Shown: positions 1 to 7,640, numbered from the stretch's first letter. The stretch: DNA of 20,459 nucleotides from Candidatus Delongbacteria bacterium (GCA_016938535.1 JAFGUL010000129.1:1-20459), one strand, 5' to 3'. The notes: generated from the sequence alone by a model not told the origin. Made by a program: numbers and translations.

Positions 1-4
1 CCCC

Positions 5-1234
5 TTATTTCTTCCTCAAAACTTTTCCTTCAGCCATGACCATTTTCGGGTAAGCGGCAAGGTTTAACGGTTCTTTATCCCAGACTATCAAGCTTGCAAC
101 TTTGCCTTTTTCTACAGTGCCGAGGATATCGTCAATACCCAGAAGTTTCGCGTTTTTGTATGTGATGAGTGAGATCGCTTCTTCGTCTTTCATGCCGTGT
201 ATGAGGAAGAATTTCAGGCTGTCTCTGAGGTGCGGTGTCCAGACTATCGGATGGTCTGTCATGAGCCCGAATTCGGCTTTGGATTTCATTAGAAGTTCCG
301 CGTTCTGGTAATAAGCATGTGCAAGCTCGATCTTTCCGCCTACTCCGCCGAGAGGGCCGAAGATCACAGGGATTTTTGCCTTTGCAAGCTCATCGTAAAT
401 ATCCTTGTGGAATACATCGCAGGTATGATCAGCTGTAGCTTTGAGTTTATACTTTTTGACAAGTTCGATCAGGTATAATACATCGTCCTCTTTGTGAACA
501 TGGATCTTGGCAGTTTTTTTTGCGCTTAAGATCTCAAGAAGTATATTTTCTTCAGGGTCAAATGTCAGCTCAAAGCACCTATGTATCTGTTTTTTCTCAA
601 AAGCGATCTCTTTTGCGGTAAGCTTATCTTTCCCTTTTGCCTTCTTATCGATCTCAGCAAGTTTTTTGTCTCTCTCTATCTCGGCTTTCTCTTTCTTGAT
701 GAGGAGCTTGTCGAATTTCTCCTCGAGCATAGAGTAAACACCCATTCTCGTGTTCGGTCTCTTCCCTTTCCAGCTGCCTGTTGAACGGGGATTAAAACCG
801 AGTGCCATTTTATATCCGTAATCTTTCAGAAGAGCTTCTTTTCTGTTCTGCGCCCAGTGCTTGATTATCATAGCCCTTCCGCCGATCAGATTTCCGCTGC
901 CCGGAACCACGCACGAATAAAGCACTCCGAAGTCAACAGCGTCCTTAAAAGCCCTGTCGTCAAAATAGATGCTGTTCAGAGGATCGTTAAGAGGCATGAA
1001 CTGATCGGAAATATCGTTGCCTTCGCTTTCGCTGTCAGGCTCGCCGTCGCGGAACATGCCGATATGAGAATGTGCGTCTATGAATGCGGGAGTTACATAT
1101 CCTTCAAAATCAGCTTTTAAAGCTTTCTTTGATACTTCTACGATCTTTCCGTCCTCGACAATGATAGTCTGCTCGGTTTTCTTTCCTTTTCCGTCGTAAA
1201 GAACTTTAGCCCTGATCACCGTTCTGTTTGCCAT
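5..1234 (-). CDS. imidazolonepropionase-like metal-dependent amidohydrolase
   Basis: Cytoplasmic TIM-barrel hydrolase of the amidohydrolase superfamily, 409 aa; the substrate cannot be read from sequence. Visible motifs are the N-terminal sheet ending in TPAFIDAHSHIG with metal ligands H55 and H57, IHVHK with H245/H247, ADHT with H270, and TDHP with D327. The C-terminal stretch GTVEKGKVASLIVWD is the usual return to the small beta domain. This arrangement fits the imidazolonepropionase-like subgroup better than dihydroorotase or urease. Residues about 170-216 form a very Lys/Glu-rich helical insert between the barrel strands, longer than I would expect for the family. The ATG at 1234 has AGGAGG 5 nt upstream. 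The gene lies 12 nt after the cysteine-cluster gene on the same strand, so they are probably co-transcribed. No signal peptide is seen. Superfamily assignment is secure; the reaction is unknown. Confidence 0.87.
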   Translation of the reverse strand: MANRTVIRAKVLYDGKGKKTEQTIIVEDGKIVEVSKKALKADFEGYVTPAFIDAHSHIGMFRDGEPDSESEGNDISDQFMPLNDPLNSIYFDDRAFKDAVDFGVLYSCVVPGSGNLIGGRAMIIKHWAQNRKEALLKDYGYKMALGFNPRSTGSWKGKRPNTRMGVYSMLEEKFDKLLIKKEKAEIERDKKLAEIDKKAKGKDKLTAKEIAFEKKQIHRCFELTFDPEENILLEILSAKKTAKIHVHKEDDVLYLIELVKKYKLKATADHTCDVFHKDIYDELAKAKIPVIFGPLGGVGGKIELAHAYYQNAELLMKSKAEFGLMTDHPIVWTPHLRDSLKFFLIHGMKDEEAISLITYKNAKLLGIDDILGTVEKGKVASLIVWDKEPLNLAAYPKMVMAEGKVLRKK

Positions 1235-1246
1235 CGTTTCCTCCTC

Positions 1247-1645
1247 TTATAATAATTTTTTAATTTCGTCTATCTCTTCTTCGGAATATAGTCTGCCCTC
1301 TCCTACGCCGTGACATGTTTTAGTTCCTTCGTCCCATTTAGCTTTTTTGTATAAAAGAGTTTTCCAGAACGGAAATGTCCTGCACTGTGTCGGCCTCGCC
1401 TCGTATATCCTGCAGCCTTTGACGATCGGATCCCAGAAAATGCAGGCTCCGCTTCCCCCGTCCCGAAATACGGTATATCCGTCAACGGTAGAAAGATATG
1501 TCCTCTGAAGCTCCTCTAAATTAAAACCGGACTTTTCGATCAGCCTTTCAAGATCAACGGGGAAGATAAAAACATAACCGTTCCCCACGCAGCAGTTGCC
1601 GCACTTTTTGCATTCGAACCGTATTCCATGTTTGTAGAAGCTCAT
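1247..1645 (-). CDS. YkgJ-family cysteine-cluster protein
   Basis: Small protein (132 aa) with the CxxCGxCC cluster of the YkgJ/UPF0153 family, a putative Fe-S or zinc-binding family of unknown biochemical role. Counting from the chosen start, cysteines lie at 12, 15, 18, 19, 68, 78, 88 and 111. The segments ECKKCGNCCVGNG, GACIFWD, GCRIYEARPTQCRTFPFW and the late CHG are typical. I chose the ATG at 1645, which has GGAG 5 nt upstream. A longer reading from a TTG at 1699 has no ribosome binding site and would start at or upstream of the candidate promoter at 1671-1699. It is the first gene of a two-gene minus-strand unit with the amidohydrolase and is divergent from galE. Family call is firm; function unknown. 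Confidence 0.85.
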   Translation of the reverse strand: MSFYKHGIRFECKKCGNCCVGNGYVFIFPVDLERLIEKSGFNLEELQRTYLSTVDGYTVFRDGGSGACIFWDPIVKGCRIYEARPTQCRTFPFWKTLLYKKAKWDEGTKTCHGVGEGRLYSEEEIDEIKKLL

Positions 1646-1670
1646 TCCATCTCCAAAATTCGACCTGTCA

Positions 1671-1699
1671 AAAATACGAAAAACTTTTGATTTTAACAA
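1671..1699 (-). promoter_or_regulatory. candidate sigma70-type promoter for the cysteine-cluster/amidohydrolase unit
   Basis: On the minus strand TTGTTA (1699-1694) and TATTTT (1676-1671) are separated by 17 nt, each matching the consensus hexamer at 4 of 6 positions. The predicted start would lie about 20 nt upstream of the ATG at 1645. The region is AT-rich, so chance matches are likely. Confidence 0.35.
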
Positions 1700-1712
1700 C
1701 TGTTTTTTAAAT

Positions 1713-1741
1713 TTGACTAAAACTGAACTTTTCGTTAATTT
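1713..1741 (+). promoter_or_regulatory. candidate promoter for galE
   Basis: TTGACT (1713-1718) is followed after 17 nt by TAATTT (1736-1741). The -35 is good (5 of 6) and the -10 is weak. The predicted start falls just before the Fur-box-like sequence at 1754-1772. It is the best match in the divergent galE/cysteine-cluster interval, but not strong. Confidence 0.3.
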
Positions 1742-1753
1742 TAGGCTTTAATT

Positions 1754-1772
1754 GATAATGATAATTATTCGG
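1754..1772 (+). promoter_or_regulatory. Fur-box-like sequence
   Basis: GATAATGATAATTATTCGG matches the classical 19-bp Fur consensus at 15 of 19 positions, including the first twelve in a row. It lies between the galE promoter candidate and the galE Shine-Dalgarno (GGGG, 1771-1774), where a repressor could act. AT-rich composition makes chance matches plausible, and no Fur gene is in the window. Confidence 0.3.
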
Positions 1773-1780
1773 GGTTTATA

Positions 1781-2791
1781 ATGAAGATTCTAATCACCGG
1801 CGGAGCAGGCTACATCGCATCTCATACTAATGTGGAACTTTTGAAAGAAGATCACGAACTTGTTCTGGTGGACAATTTCTGCAATTCGACTTATGAGAGC
1901 GTTAAGCGTGTCGAAGAGATCGCGGGAAAGAAAGTAAAATTTCATGAAGCCGACTTGAAGGACTACGATGAGCTTGAGAAGGTTTTTGAGGCTGAAAAGG
2001 ATATTTATGCGGTCATACATTTCGCTGCTCTTAAAGCTGTGGGAGAATCTGTAGAAAAACCTCTGATGTATTACGAGAACAACATTTCAGGTTCGCTGAA
2101 CCTTTATAAGTGCATGCAGAAATACGGGATCAAGAACTTCGTTTTCAGCTCGTCTGCGACAGTTTACGGCGACCCCGAAGAAGTGCCTGTAACAGAGAAC
2201 GCGCCGGTTCATGCGACCAACCCTTACGGACACACCAAGGCTATGATGGAACAGATACTGCTTGACGCCGCAAAAGCCCTCGGCTGGAATGTTGTGATAC
2301 TGCGGTATTTCAACCCTGTCGGCGCTCACGATTCAGGCCGCATCGGAGAAGATCCCGAATATCCGAACAATTTACTGCCTTTCGTAAGTCAGGTAGCGGC
2401 TGGCATCAGAGAAAAAGTTGTCGTCTTCGGCGATGACTGGGACACGCCCGACGGAACCGGTGTCCGCGACTACATTCATGTTGTTGATCTCGCCAAAGCT
2501 CATGTAAGTGCGATCGGAAAGCTATTGAAGGATAAAGGTACATTCATATACAACATAGGTACAGGCAGAGGATATTCCGTTCTTGAAATGATAGAGGCTT
2601 TCGGTAAAGCCTGCGGACATCCCGTCCCGTACGAGATCGGACCCAGAAGATCGGGCGACGTGGCGACCGTTCTTGCCGATCCGTCCAAAGCGGAAAAAGA
2701 GCTCGGGTACAAGGCCGAACTAGGACTTGAGGAAATGGTCAATTCAGCCTGGAAATGGCAGAGCATGAACCCGAAAGGATATAAAAGTTAG
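1781..2791 (+). CDS. galE: UDP-glucose 4-epimerase
   Basis: Extended short-chain dehydrogenase that interconverts UDP-glucose and UDP-galactose (or the N-acetyl forms) using bound NAD. The Rossmann start MKILITGGAGYIASH carries the GxxGxxA dinucleotide motif. SSSATVYG (123-130) supplies the catalytic Ser/Thr, and Y149-GHT-K153 is the YxxxK catalytic pair. NPYGHTK, RYFNPVGAH, GTGVRDYIHVVDLA and the tail WKWQSMNPKGY are diagnostic of bacterial GalE. The 336 aa length is normal. The ATG has GGGG 6 nt upstream. It leads a plus-strand run with the L,D-transpeptidase gene 26 nt downstream, so it may supply sugar nucleotides for cell-surface polymers. Substrate specificity between UDP-Glc and UDP-GlcNAc cannot be told from these motifs. 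Confidence 0.95.
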   Translation: MKILITGGAGYIASHTNVELLKEDHELVLVDNFCNSTYESVKRVEEIAGKKVKFHEADLKDYDELEKVFEAEKDIYAVIHFAALKAVGESVEKPLMYYENNISGSLNLYKCMQKYGIKNFVFSSSATVYGDPEEVPVTENAPVHATNPYGHTKAMMEQILLDAAKALGWNVVILRYFNPVGAHDSGRIGEDPEYPNNLLPFVSQVAAGIREKVVVFGDDWDTPDGTGVRDYIHVVDLAKAHVSAIGKLLKDKGTFIYNIGTGRGYSVLEMIEAFGKACGHPVPYEIGPRRSGDVATVLADPSKAEKELGYKAELGLEEMVNSAWKWQSMNPKGYKS

Positions 2792-2817
2792 TTTTAATTA
2801 AAGGAGCACTGATAATA

Positions 2818-4392
2818 ATGAATAAAATCCTTATACTGTTAATTTTTCTGATCAGTTTATCGCTCTTCGCAATAAATGAAAACATCAGAAAGATATTAGA
2901 GAATCCATCATTATTTGAAAATATTGAAAAACTTTACTGCGTGAATTCTCTTTTAACTTTGTATGAGGAAAATAATTTTGAACCGTTCTGGACAAATAAG
3001 ACAATTGCCAGCACTTTTATTGACACGATCGGAAGTGCAAAATACGAAGGACTTGACCCTGATGATTATCATTATCAGTATCTCTCAAAGAATAAAGTTT
3101 CATCAGAATCACCCGGACTTAAAGACATACTTCTGACGGATTCTTTCCTTCTTTATGCAAATCATCTTCTGTCCGGAAAATTAAATCCTGTTGACCTTCA
3201 TCCGGAATGGAATGCCCAGAAAAGAAAAGAGGATGTGATCAGACTTTTTAAATCATCTGTTAATAACAAAAATTTATTATCTGAACTCGAAAAGACCAAA
3301 CCTCAGACCAGAAGTTATTTCGAGCTTAAGAAAAAATTGAAATACTATTATGATCTTGATGAAGATATAACTTTTGTTGTGTCTAAAGGTTCATTGATAA
3401 AACCGGGCAGCAAAGACAAACGGATACCTGAAATAAGAGAGAATCTGGCAATTATTGAAAAGGTGAAATTGCATGTGCCGGAAGACAGCACTTTGTATGA
3501 TGATGAAATGTATTCCATTCTGAAGAATTTCCAGAAAAGACACGGGCTCAACAGTGACGGTATAATTGGAGACAACACTCTCAGCATGTTGAATCTCTCA
3601 AAAAAAGAAAGGATAAACAAGATCAGAGTAAATCTGGAACGGCTTAGATGGATGCCCGAGGACTATGGAAAGCTTTATATATTGATTAATCTTGCCAACT
3701 ATAAGTTATCATATTACAGAGATAACCAATTCGTAGAAAGTCATAATCTGATCATCGGAAAATCCTATCGAAAAACTCCTGTTTTCAGTGACAGGATGAC
3801 TTATCTGGTCTTTAATCCCACATGGACTGTGCCACCTACAATTCTGTTCAACGATATAATTCCGGCGGTAAGAAAGGATAGAGACTATCTGAAGAAGAAA
3901 AACATCCGTATCTTTAAAAACAATGAAGTCAAATCTCCCGAGATTTCAGTTGATGATATTGATTGGACAACCGCAGAAAGGAAGAACTTTCGTTACAGGC
4001 TTGTACAGGATCCCGGACCGAATAACTCTCTCGGAGAAGTAAAATTCATGTTCCCGAATCAGTATAATATCTATCTTCACGATACTCCTGATAAAAGCCT
4101 CTTTCAGAAAGAGGAAAGAAGCTTCAGTTCAGGATGCCTTCGCCTTGAGAACCCCTTAAATTTCGCTGAATTGCTACTAAGAGATATTCCCGGTTGGAAC
4201 ATGGAAAAAATAAATAATGTCATTTCTACAAGAAAAGAAACAACTGTTAATCTCAAAATACCAATAAATGTTCACATACAATATTTAACCACCTGGGTCG
4301 ATGAGAACGGGGACATTCAATTCAGAAATGACATTTACAAAAGGGATGAAGCTGTAGCGGAGGCACTAAATAAAAAACCCGGAAAGCTTTAA
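2818..4392 (+). CDS. YcbB/LdtD-type L,D-transpeptidase
   Basis: Exported peptidoglycan cross-linking enzyme that would form 3-3 (mDAP-mDAP) links. An N-terminal hydrophobic stretch (about 1-18) is a signal peptide or anchor. Residues about 30-200 resemble the YcbB scaffold region (DPDDYHYQYL). A peptidoglycan-binding repeat follows at about 225-262 (ILKNFQKRHGLNSDGIIGDN), then the linker VNLERLRWMPED. The YkuD catalytic domain covers about 285-455, with H421 in YLHDTPDKSLF and the nucleophile C440 in FSSGCLRLEN. The family motif is often SHGC; here the His is Ser, a substitution I believe occurs in other family members. At 524 aa the length is close to usual for YcbB. AGGAG lies 11 nt before the ATG, a long spacing. 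Its stop overlaps the next gene's start by one base. Confidence 0.9.
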   Translation: MNKILILLIFLISLSLFAINENIRKILENPSLFENIEKLYCVNSLLTLYEENNFEPFWTNKTIASTFIDTIGSAKYEGLDPDDYHYQYLSKNKVSSESPGLKDILLTDSFLLYANHLLSGKLNPVDLHPEWNAQKRKEDVIRLFKSSVNNKNLLSELEKTKPQTRSYFELKKKLKYYYDLDEDITFVVSKGSLIKPGSKDKRIPEIRENLAIIEKVKLHVPEDSTLYDDEMYSILKNFQKRHGLNSDGIIGDNTLSMLNLSKKERINKIRVNLERLRWMPEDYGKLYILINLANYKLSYYRDNQFVESHNLIIGKSYRKTPVFSDRMTYLVFNPTWTVPPTILFNDIIPAVRKDRDYLKKKNIRIFKNNEVKSPEISVDDIDWTTAERKNFRYRLVQDPGPNNSLGEVKFMFPNQYNIYLHDTPDKSLFQKEERSFSSGCLRLENPLNFAELLLRDIPGWNMEKINNVISTRKETTVNLKIPINVHIQYLTTWVDENGDIQFRNDIYKRDEAVAEALNKKPGKL

Positions 4393-5303
4393 TGTATAAA
4401 CTAATGTCACTTCTTGTCATTTCTGCCGCATTATCAATATTTGCATCTGAATCAAGATGTAATTTCAGAGTCAGGATCAATAATGAAATAAATGATCTGA
4501 AAATATTTAGTATTTTTGTTATGCCCGGGCTTAATATTGACCTGAAAAACCTGTCAGATGAACCTGTAAAAGTAAACTTCAACGGTAATTTTCTTTTGCC
4601 GAAAAACGGATACTACACTCTAAAAGCTCCTGTGGAAAAAGGTAAATATAATATTCTGATCTTTAACGGCAAATCAGATTCTATGCTTATAAATGTGTTC
4701 GTAAAAGTTCCGTTATCGCAGAAAAAAGGTGAATATCTGAACGGCTACAGGATAGGAAATTATCCGCTTATACCTCTGAATAACGACCATGTTTATGAGA
4801 GGCCGAAGGGATTAATTGAAGTTACTGAAAATGATCTCGATACAAGGCTGACCCCTAATTTTATTTTAGGTGATTTTATATGCAAACAGGAAGGTGGTTT
4901 TCCGAAATATGTCCTGATAAGGGAAAAACTTCTGTTAAAACTTGAATATCTGACGGAGATACTGAAGGAAAAAAATATCAATATTTCGAAATTCAAATTT
5001 ATAAGTGCGTACAGGACTCCATTCTACAATAAACTGATCGGAAATGTAAAATACAGCAGACACATATACGGAGGCGCTGCGGATATGTATATTGACGAAG
5101 ATAGTGACGGAAGGATGGATGACCTGAACAAAGACGGCAAACTTGACCACGGAGACGCACAATTTCTTTTTAAAACTATCGAGGAGCATTCCGGTGCAGA
5201 AAGCTTTATGGACTTTATAGGGGGACTCGGATTGTATAAAAGAACTGAGGCGCATCCTTCATTTATACATATTGACACGAGAGGTTTCAAAGCAAGGTGG
5301 TAA
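4392..5303 (+). CDS. exported M15/DUF882 (MepK-like) peptidoglycan endopeptidase
   Basis: Predicted zinc metallopeptidase acting in the periplasm on peptidoglycan. A signal peptide spans about 1-19. Residues about 20-140 form a beta-rich N-terminal region I do not recognise. The M15-like domain runs from about 150 to 303: SAYRTPFYN, then SRH224IYGGAAD231 for two metal ligands, and H293 in FIHIDTRG for the third. Between the second and third ligands is an Asp-rich insert (235-255) containing two EF-hand-like loops. D244, N246, D248, G249, L251 and D255 fit a canonical calcium loop. The start codon overlaps the transpeptidase stop (TAATG), so translation is probably coupled. In enteric bacteria ldtD (ycbB) and mepK (ycbK) are likewise neighbours, and MepK cuts the 3-3 cross-links LdtD makes. 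The same job is inferred here, not shown. Confidence 0.83.
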   Translation: MYKLMSLLVISAALSIFASESRCNFRVRINNEINDLKIFSIFVMPGLNIDLKNLSDEPVKVNFNGNFLLPKNGYYTLKAPVEKGKYNILIFNGKSDSMLINVFVKVPLSQKKGEYLNGYRIGNYPLIPLNNDHVYERPKGLIEVTENDLDTRLTPNFILGDFICKQEGGFPKYVLIREKLLLKLEYLTEILKEKNINISKFKFISAYRTPFYNKLIGNVKYSRHIYGGAADMYIDEDSDGRMDDLNKDGKLDHGDAQFLFKTIEEHSGAESFMDFIGGLGLYKRTEAHPSFIHIDTRGFKARW

Positions 5304-5307
5304 ATAA

Positions 5308-5772
5308 TCAGTCTGCTTTCAACCTAATACTGTCTTTTTCAATAACGATTATCCGTTGCTTATATAAAGCTCCGATCGCCTGCTTGAATGTCTTCTTGCT
5401 AACTTTGAATACCGCAAATATATCATCGGAATGACTCTTATCGGTCAAATAAAGTGTTCCGCCGTTCTCCTTTATCTTTTCAAGAATAACATCAGTCAGT
5501 TCGGTTACCTTTTTATAGCCGGGTCTCTGGAGTGAGATATCGATCTTATTGTCGTCTCTCAGAGTTTTCACAAAACCCTTTGTTCTTTCGCCCTCTTTGA
5601 GCTTTCCCAGAATGTCTGTATTATGAATTAATCCCCAGCATTTATCGTTAACAATTACATTCAATCCTAGATCAGATCTGTTGCAGATCAGTATCTCTAC
5701 TTCTTCCCCCGCTTTGAATTCATCTGAAGTCTCCATTAAGGATCTGTTCCTTCTTTCTGTTTCCCCGTTCAT
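5308..5772 (-). CDS. short CvfB-like RNA-binding protein (S1 + winged helix)
   Basis: Cytoplasmic protein of 154 aa matching only the C-terminal half of CvfB/YitL proteins, which usually have about 280 aa with three S1-like barrels and a winged helix. An S1-like barrel at about 18-85 (VEILICNRSDLGLNVIVNDKC to DNKIDISLQRPGYKK) is followed by the winged helix at about 90-152 (TDKSHSDDIFAVFKVSKKTF, then QAIGALYKQRIIVIE). An in-frame stop lies 18 nt upstream of the ATG and the next gene is 105 nt away, so there is no adjacent lost N-terminal half. The upstream ribosome binding site is weak (AAGGCG), and an internal ATG at 5736 is an alternative start. It converges with the endopeptidase gene with only 4 nt between stops. 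CvfB is known in firmicutes as a regulator affecting virulence-factor expression; the role here is unknown. Confidence 0.78.
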   Translation of the reverse strand: MNGETERRNRSLMETSDEFKAGEEVEILICNRSDLGLNVIVNDKCWGLIHNTDILGKLKEGERTKGFVKTLRDDNKIDISLQRPGYKKVTELTDVILEKIKENGGTLYLTDKSHSDDIFAVFKVSKKTFKQAIGALYKQRIIVIEKDSIRLKAD

Positions 5773-5877
5773 GATTTTCGCCTTTTTTTCTTAAATATAC
5801 TTGTTTAAAACAGAAAAATAAATTACTTTTATTCATATTCATACAAAAGATTGAAATAATATGAGGGAGTAAGGGAA

Positions 5878-7515
5878 ATGGGAGAGAAAAAATATTCTGT
5901 AAATCCGGCGGGAGAGAAATTCCCGATACCGGCAAAGGAAGATTACGCGGCTGAATTCAAAAGGATCGAAAAACTGACAAAAAAAGCGCGTAAAGAAGGT
6001 AAAGAGATCGTTGTAGTAATGGGCGTGGGATTCGTAGGTGCGGTCATGGCGGCTATAGTTGCCGACACGAAGGACAAGAAGGGTAATTACACGAAGTTCG
6101 TGATCGGCTGTCAGAGACCGAGTCCGAGGAGTTACTGGAAGATACCCATGCTCAACAGAGGCGAATCGCCGGTAAAAGCTGAGGATCCCGAAGTTGACGA
6201 GCTTATCGTAAGGTGCGTGAAAAAGGAGAAAACTCTTGTAGCGACCTACAACAGCGACTGCTTGAGCCTGGCGGACTGCGTGGTCGTTGATGTTCAGTGC
6301 GACTTCTCGAAAAAAGAGCTCGGGAACATGAGATCAGGCGAGGCGGAAATGGCTGCTCTCGAAGCTACACTGAAGACTATCGGTCAAAAAATACAGCCTG
6401 ATTGCCTTGTTCTTATCGAGACAACGGTCGCTCCGGGGACAACAGAATTTGTCGCATGGCCGATACTAAAGAAAGAATTCGGGAAAAGGAAGATGAAAGA
6501 GACTCCCCTCCTCGCTCACAGCTTTGAAAGAGTGATGCCGGGAAGAGAATATGTTGCAAGCATAAGGGATTTCTGGAGAGTATGTTCGGGATGTGATGCT
6601 AAAGCGAGAAAAAGGGTAGAAAAATTCCTCCACGAAGTACTGAACACAAAAAAATTCCCTCTGACCGTAATGGACAGACCGATCGAATCAGAAACAACGA
6701 AGATAATGGAGAACTCATACAGGGCGACAATACTTGCCTACATCAATGAATGGAGCGTGTTTTCAGAAAGGAACGGCGTTGATATAATAAAGGTTATAAA
6801 GGCTATCAAGATGAGGCCTACGCACTCTAACATGATCTTTCCCGGACCCGGGATAGGCGGATACTGCCTGCCGAAGGACGGCGGGCTCGGGTACTGGGCT
6901 TACAAGCATATTCTCGGATTCGACGACGGCGATGATCTGTTCAAGATAACTCCAACAGCCATCGACATAAATGACACTAGAGCACTCCATGTCGCCGAGC
7001 TCACAAGAGATGCGCTTAAGGATATGAGCAGGTACATAGCAGGTTCCGACATTCTTTTATGCGGCGCAAGCTACAGGCAGGATGTAGGCGATACGAGATA
7101 CAGCGGTTCCGAACTCGTAATCAGAAAGCTTACCGAGATGGGCGCAGAACTTAGAGTTCACGATCCTTATGTGGATCACTGGTACGAGTTTGAATCACAG
7201 GACACATATCCGGCGCCCGGACATTCATGGGCAAGATTTTTCAGGAATCAGGAGGAACTTACAAAACTTAAGGTCGGCAAAGATCTGAAAAATGAACTCA
7301 AAGGAGTGGAAGCTCTGATCCTCGCGGTACCGCACGCCGAATATATGAATTTAGATCCGAAGAAGATCGTTAAGTGGGCGGGCGGTCCGATCGCTGTAAT
7401 TGACTGCTTCGGGATACTTTCGGATGAGACGATAAAAGAATACCTGAAACTCGGATGTGAAGTGAAAGCTCTCGGAAGAGGACATATTCAGAGACTTAAA
7501 GAAGAATTAAAATAA
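5878..7515 (+). CDS. nucleotide-sugar dehydrogenase (UDP-glucose/GDP-mannose dehydrogenase family)
   Basis: NAD-dependent four-electron oxidation of a nucleotide sugar to its uronate, feeding polysaccharide or envelope synthesis. An N-terminal extension of about 40 residues precedes the Rossmann motif G49-VGFVG54. ETTVAPGTTE is the conserved loop of the first domain, and PGPGIGGYCLPKD carries the catalytic Cys330. The C-terminal UDP-binding domain shows CGASYRQDVGDTRYSGS (usual form G-x-x-[FY]-K/R..D-D-x-R) and an insert around 440-475 before ALILAVPHAEY. At 545 aa it is about 100 longer than typical UDP-glucose 6-dehydrogenases. GGAG lies 8 nt before the ATG. It is apparently monocistronic, ending in the terminator at 7541-7566. 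The exact sugar (glucose, ManNAc or other) cannot be assigned. Confidence 0.88.
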   Translation: MGEKKYSVNPAGEKFPIPAKEDYAAEFKRIEKLTKKARKEGKEIVVVMGVGFVGAVMAAIVADTKDKKGNYTKFVIGCQRPSPRSYWKIPMLNRGESPVKAEDPEVDELIVRCVKKEKTLVATYNSDCLSLADCVVVDVQCDFSKKELGNMRSGEAEMAALEATLKTIGQKIQPDCLVLIETTVAPGTTEFVAWPILKKEFGKRKMKETPLLAHSFERVMPGREYVASIRDFWRVCSGCDAKARKRVEKFLHEVLNTKKFPLTVMDRPIESETTKIMENSYRATILAYINEWSVFSERNGVDIIKVIKAIKMRPTHSNMIFPGPGIGGYCLPKDGGLGYWAYKHILGFDDGDDLFKITPTAIDINDTRALHVAELTRDALKDMSRYIAGSDILLCGASYRQDVGDTRYSGSELVIRKLTEMGAELRVHDPYVDHWYEFESQDTYPAPGHSWARFFRNQEELTKLKVGKDLKNELKGVEALILAVPHAEYMNLDPKKIVKWAGGPIAVIDCFGILSDETIKEYLKLGCEVKALGRGHIQRLKEELK

Positions 7516-7540
7516 GATCAGGCATACATATATACCTGTA

Positions 7541-7566
7541 AGGCAGAATTTTTTTCTGCCTTTTTT
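7541..7566 (+). terminator. intrinsic terminator after the nucleotide-sugar dehydrogenase
   Basis: AGGCAGAA (7541-7548) and TTCTGCCT (7554-7561) form a perfect 8-bp stem around a 5-T loop and run straight into a T tract ending at 7566. It lies 25 nt after the stop codon and separates this gene from the glycogen operon. Confidence 0.87.
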
Positions 7567-7611
7567 GTTCTTTCCCTAACAGAACTCTGACAAAAATAAA
7601 ACTTATTGGTC

Positions 7612-7640
7612 TTGATATTATCTCAATTTTAGCGTACATT
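7612..7640 (+). promoter_or_regulatory. candidate promoter of the glycogen operon
   Basis: TTGATA (7612-7617, 5 of 6) and TACATT (7635-7640, 4 of 6) are separated by exactly 17 nt, 27 nt before the first ATG. It sits in the only gap between the upstream terminator and the five-gene operon. This is pattern matching to sigma70, not evidence of activity. Confidence 0.42.

Noticed and set aside
507..737. Hydrophobic 76-codon frame on the plus strand opposite the amidohydrolase
   Set aside because: It is the antisense of the Lys/Glu-rich insert, which automatically reads as Phe/Ser/Leu; no initiation signal.
1247..1699. Longer cysteine-cluster protein starting at TTG 1699
   Set aside because: No ribosome binding site at the TTG, which also lies at or upstream of the promoter candidate. 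The ATG at 1645 has GGAG at proper spacing.
7519..7538. Inverted CAGG...CCTG repeat just before the terminator
   Set aside because: Only 4 outer pairs and then a C-A mismatch; the following GGCAGAA/TTCTGCC stem explains termination.
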